A stretch of DNA of 64,000 nt from Pyxidicoccus xibeiensis. Its GTDB lineage: Bacteria > Myxococcota > Myxococcia > Myxococcales > Myxococcaceae. Positions 61,310 through 64,000 of this stretch are shown in pieces (the stretch's first letter is position 1; the number at the start of each line of letters is the position of its first letter). The notes under the pieces were generated by a model. That model did no database searches, was not told the DNA's origin, and saw nothing but the letters and a program-made list of their open reading frames with translations. A program made the translations under genes and the position numbers. The stretch is from the NCBI RefSeq assembly GCF_024198175.1, contig NZ_JAJVKV010000013.1:62001-126000 (forward strand), given 5' to 3'.

Positions 61310-62077
61310 ATGACAATCACACTCCGACTCTCTGCTCTCGTCCTCGCATCCTCCCTCGCCGCCGGCTGCCTTGGCCCCGAGGCGGAGACTGACACGGGCA
61401 CCGACACCCTCCAGGCCACCGAGCAGCAGGCCACGGACCCCTCGTTCCGCGTCTACAACATCGTCGAGGCCGTGCTCCCGGCCGCCAACTATGACGGCGT
61501 CGCCGGCAACGAGTGCATCGCCCTCCTGAACCCCGAGTACCGCCTCCGCAAGATCATCCTCGTCGAGACCGCCGGCGCTGGCGGCACCTGCGCGCTCAGC
61601 GCCTACACCGCCGGCAAGGCCCTCAGCTTCACCTGGGGCGCCACGTCGGTCTATCAGGGCGCGTCTGGCATCACCGCCATCCGCGCCGCGCTCTCCGACA
61701 CTGACGGCGCCGTCCACCGCCTCACCGGCGCCATCACCTCCGAGGCCACCGCCCTCGCCAGCCTGAAGTCCTTCCTCACGCTGAGCGACGCCCAGCAGGC
61801 CGCCCAGCTCGACACCTTCACCTCCACCCGCGTCCACTCCATCTACGACTTCGAGGGCCAGGAAGAAGTGTACGCCGAGGCCGCCTACCAGGCCGTCCGC
61901 GTCACCCAGCCCTGCGAGAACCCCGGCTCGCCCAGCCTCAGCGCCCGCGTCCACAACGGCTTCGTCTACGGCTACACCGCCAGCAACACGGGCAGCTGCT
62001 ACAGCGGCTGGTTCACCAGGACCTACACGTACAACCGCAACTGGCGCCTCGTCTACAGCTACGAGTACTCGGAGTAG
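61310..62077 (+). CDS. Lipoprotein of unknown function (255 residues)
   Basis: An exported lipoprotein with lipobox LAAGCLGP. An acidic Thr-rich linker precedes a domain of ~200 residues with FRVYNIVEAVLPAANYDGV, a Cys pair (NECIALLNP and GGTCALSAY) and a C-terminal aromatic stretch TGSCYSGWFTRTYTY. Codon choice in this gene favours C-ending codons even more than its neighbours. I do not recognise the domain. It is single, with the TACGAG palindrome upstream. Confidence 0.75.
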   Translation: MTITLRLSALVLASSLAAGCLGPEAETDTGTDTLQATEQQATDPSFRVYNIVEAVLPAANYDGVAGNECIALLNPEYRLRKIILVETAGAGGTCALSAYTAGKALSFTWGATSVYQGASGITAIRAALSDTDGAVHRLTGAITSEATALASLKSFLTLSDAQQAAQLDTFTSTRVHSIYDFEGQEEVYAEAAYQAVRVTQPCENPGSPSLSARVHNGFVYGYTASNTGSCYSGWFTRTYTYNRNWRLVYSYEYSE

Positions 62078-62681
62078 CTCACCGCGCCGCGCACGTCCTG
62101 CCCGCTGCGAGAGCGTGCCGGATTGTCGAGACACCAGGGTGGTGGCAAGCAGGCCGCCCGCACTGGCTGCATCGGCTCCCGCCGGGCCTGACCCGGCGGG
62201 AGGAAGTCGTGACGCTCCAGCAGCCAGTGCCCGTTGTGCCGGTGGGCCCCTTCCAGCAGGGCCCGCCGGCGTTTCTCCGCGGTGGAGCAGCTGCGCACCC
62301 ACGGACCGCCCCAGATGGCTGAGCCACCGGCCAGGTCATCATCCGCGCCGCGCTGCTTCCCGTCCGCCGCATCAGGTGCGGCCACGCATCCCCACTGCAT
62401 TTCTTGAAGCCGCATCGCGCATCCGGGCCTCCCCCTCGGGCTACCACCCGCGCAAGGGCGCTCCAGCGGGCGTTGGAGTCGTGCGCCGCCTCGGGAATGG
62501 CTGAGAGGATTTACGGGCCCGGCACCTGGGGACGGCCTCACGATTGCCCTCCAGGCGCGGGGAGTTCAACGAGCAGACCAGGCAGGCCAGCAGCCGCACG
62601 CCGAGCCGCCTGGTGGAGGCCGGTCGCCCATACCCACTGCCTTGCCCATCTTCTCGTGGGGTCTGTCTGGAGGGCAGGACA
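62078..62681. other. Intergenic stretch without a supported gene
   Basis: A minus-strand frame is open from about 62403 to 62059 and reads moderately protein-like (KRRRALLEGAHRHNGHWLLE), but it has no ribosome site and overlaps the lipoprotein end. I see no hairpin, repeat or RNA signature that would explain this 600-base gap. Confidence 0.4.
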
Positions 62682-64000
62682 ATGATGGGAAGACTGCAAA
62701 ATCGCGTCTGGAGCCGTTTTCTGGTGGCTGCCACCTGTGTCCTCACGGCAGGGCAGGCGTGGGCCTTCGATGAGGCCGCGGCGGACCGGGCCCTCCAGTT
62801 CGCACGGGAGCAGCTGGCCCGAACGTCCACGAGCCCGGACATCCCGCCGCACCAGTACCCCAAGAATACGGTCGACAACCGCACCTGGAAGCTCGTCGCC
62901 GCGGACAACCGCGTCGATTGGATTCAGGGGTTCTACCCGGGCCTGCTCTGGTACATGTACGAGGCGGAGGAAGACCCCGTCTGGCGGGAGCGGGCGGACG
63001 CGAGGACGCGGCCCACCGAGGTCCAGAAGACCAATACCCAGACGCATGACCTGGGGTTCAAGTTCTTTCCCAGCTTTGGCAATGCCTACCGCCTGACGGG
63101 GGAGGCCTACTATCGCGACGTGTTGCTGACGGCGGCCGGCTCGCTGGCGCAGCGCTTCCATGCGCCCTCGGGGGTCATCAACTGCTGTGATTGGAACCGC
63201 GAGTGGAAGGTTCCGCTCGTCACCGACACGATGATGAACCTGGAGCTGCTCTTCTGGGCGGCCGAGAACGGTGGCGACCCCGCCTGGAAGGACATGGCGC
63301 TGAGCCATGCGCTGGTGACCCTGCGCGACATGGTCCGGCCGGACGGCGGCACCTTCCATGTCGTGGACTACGACGCCGCGGGCAACATCCGCTCGAGGGA
63401 GACCTTCCAGGGGCACTCAGACCCCTCGACCTGGTCGCGCGGACATGCGTGGGCCATCTACGGCTTCACCCTGGCCTACCGGTACACGAAGGACCCGCGC
63501 ATGCTGGAGGCGGCCATCAAGGTGACGGACTACTACCTGGACCGGTTGCCCCCGGACTCCGTTCCGTACTGGGACATGGACGCGCCCGCGGACCAGCGGG
63601 TGAAGGACTCCTCGGCGGCGGCCGTCGTGGCCTCGGCGCTGCTGGAGCTGCACACCTTCGTCACGGACGCGGCCGTGAAGGAGCGGTACCACTCGGCGGC
63701 CCTGGCGATGCTCGACAGCCTCAGCTCATCGGCCTACCTGGCCGCCGGCACGCAGAGCCCCGGCATCCTGCTGCATGGCGTGGCGTTCTACCGCACGCCC
63801 ATCAAGCCCAAGGGCGAGGCCATCGACGAGAGTCTCATCTACGGCGACTACTACTTCGTCGAGGCGCTGCTGCGCTTCAAGCAGTCCCTCGCAGTGCCCT
63901 TGCCGGCTCCGGGCCCGCCGCCGACGACCCCGCAGCCTCCCGCACCGGGAGGGGCTGGAGAGGGGGGCTGCGCGTCGGCGGCGCCAGGCTCGACGATGGC
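62682..64000 (+). CDS. GH88-type unsaturated glucuronyl hydrolase, partial
   Basis: At least 439 codons, running off the right edge. A signal peptide (cleaved near GQAWAF) precedes an alpha/alpha-barrel glycosidase: DWIQGFYPGLLWYMYE, DLGFKFFPSFGNAYRLTG, LVTDTMMNLELLFWAAENG with the catalytic-type aspartate, SDPSTWSRGHAWAIYGFTLA, and IDESLIYGDYYFVEALLRFK. These match GH88, which hydrates unsaturated uronic-acid oligosaccharides left by polysaccharide lyases. After a Pro-rich linker the visible end is EGGCASAAPGSTMA, like the start of a MYXO-CTERM anchor; the hydrophobic and arginine part would lie beyond the window. Confidence 0.88.
   Translation, partial: MMGRLQNRVWSRFLVAATCVLTAGQAWAFDEAAADRALQFAREQLARTSTSPDIPPHQYPKNTVDNRTWKLVAADNRVDWIQGFYPGLLWYMYEAEEDPVWRERADARTRPTEVQKTNTQTHDLGFKFFPSFGNAYRLTGEAYYRDVLLTAAGSLAQRFHAPSGVINCCDWNREWKVPLVTDTMMNLELLFWAAENGGDPAWKDMALSHALVTLRDMVRPDGGTFHVVDYDAAGNIRSRETFQGHSDPSTWSRGHAWAIYGFTLAYRYTKDPRMLEAAIKVTDYYLDRLPPDSVPYWDMDAPADQRVKDSSAAAVVASALLELHTFVTDAAVKERYHSAALAMLDSLSSSAYLAAGTQSPGILLHGVAFYRTPIKPKGEAIDESLIYGDYYFVEALLRFKQSLAVPLPAPGPPPTTPQPPAPGGAGEGGCASAAPGSTM

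Noticed and set aside
62059-62541. Minus-strand gene of up to 160 codons in the gap before the GH88 gene
   Set aside because: It has no ribosome site, overlaps the lipoprotein end, and has only moderately protein-like content. It is noted as a gap instead.

Overview
The window is high-GC DNA from a myxobacterium of the Myxococcus/Corallococcus/Pyxidicoccus type. The evidence is the strong GC preference at third codon positions, the many secreted lipoproteins with Asp-Ala-Gly-Thr linkers, a caspase-family protein, an exosortase, and a glycosidase ending in what looks like the start of a MYXO-CTERM anchor. It is chromosomal and gene-dense, with no insertion sequence, integrase or CRISPR array. 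About fifty protein genes are supported, plus one broken gene and one structured RNA candidate.

1-5.1 kb: a small unknown protein, an alpha/beta hydrolase with a cysteine nucleophile, an ALDH7-type aldehyde dehydrogenase and a phytoene-desaturase-like flavoprotein. 5.1-6.3 kb: an intergenic stretch whose minus strand encodes a tRNA-like RNA with its halves in permuted order, followed by a terminator and preceded by an uncharacterised gene. 6.5-10.7 kb: an exosortase translationally coupled to one large VIT/vWA protein carrying a PEP-type sorting tail. 10.8-14.2 kb: a PH-domain protein, an acyl-CoA-dehydrogenase-like flavoprotein, an unknown protein and a lipoprotein with peptidoglycan-binding-like repeats.

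14.3-21.2 kb: a complete trans-4-hydroxy-L-proline catabolic cluster on the minus strand. It comprises the epimerase, a three-subunit flavin/iron-sulfur dehydrogenase, the deaminase and 2-oxoglutarate-semialdehyde dehydrogenase, with a PAS-AraC regulator at the far end. 21.4-25.6 kb: a DUF808 membrane protein, a lipoprotein, a PQQ-type sugar dehydrogenase and an esterase. 25.7-30.6 kb: a four-gene GldA/GldF/GldG/DUF4340 ABC-transporter operon. 30.7-37.9 kb: an ArsR regulator coupled to a deleted and frameshifted SRPBCC gene, an S41 peptidase, a monothiol glutaredoxin, a beta-helix protein, a serine hydrolase, a MazG-like protein and a haloperoxidase-type hydrolase.

37.9-44.8 kb: a divergent cluster. 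A TonB-dependent receptor and lipoprotein run one way; an ECF sigma factor, a zinc-finger-type anti-sigma factor and a caspase fused to an outer-membrane barrel run the other way, joined by ATGA overlaps. 44.8-50.9 kb: an M19 dipeptidase, small lipoproteins, a 2OG-Fe(II) oxygenase and a Sir2 protein. 51-56.3 kb: two small genes resembling type VI secretion accessory genes face an operon of an unknown 596-residue protein and a 904-residue protein in which a DNase-I-like nuclease is interrupted by a YWTD beta-propeller. 56.5-64 kb: a secreted protein, an OPT transporter, two lipoproteins and a GH88-type glycosidase running off the right edge.

The most unusual items are the permuted tRNA-like RNA near 5.4 kb, the propeller-split nuclease near 53 kb, the exosortase with a single dedicated substrate, and the sigma/anti-sigma/caspase-barrel module.
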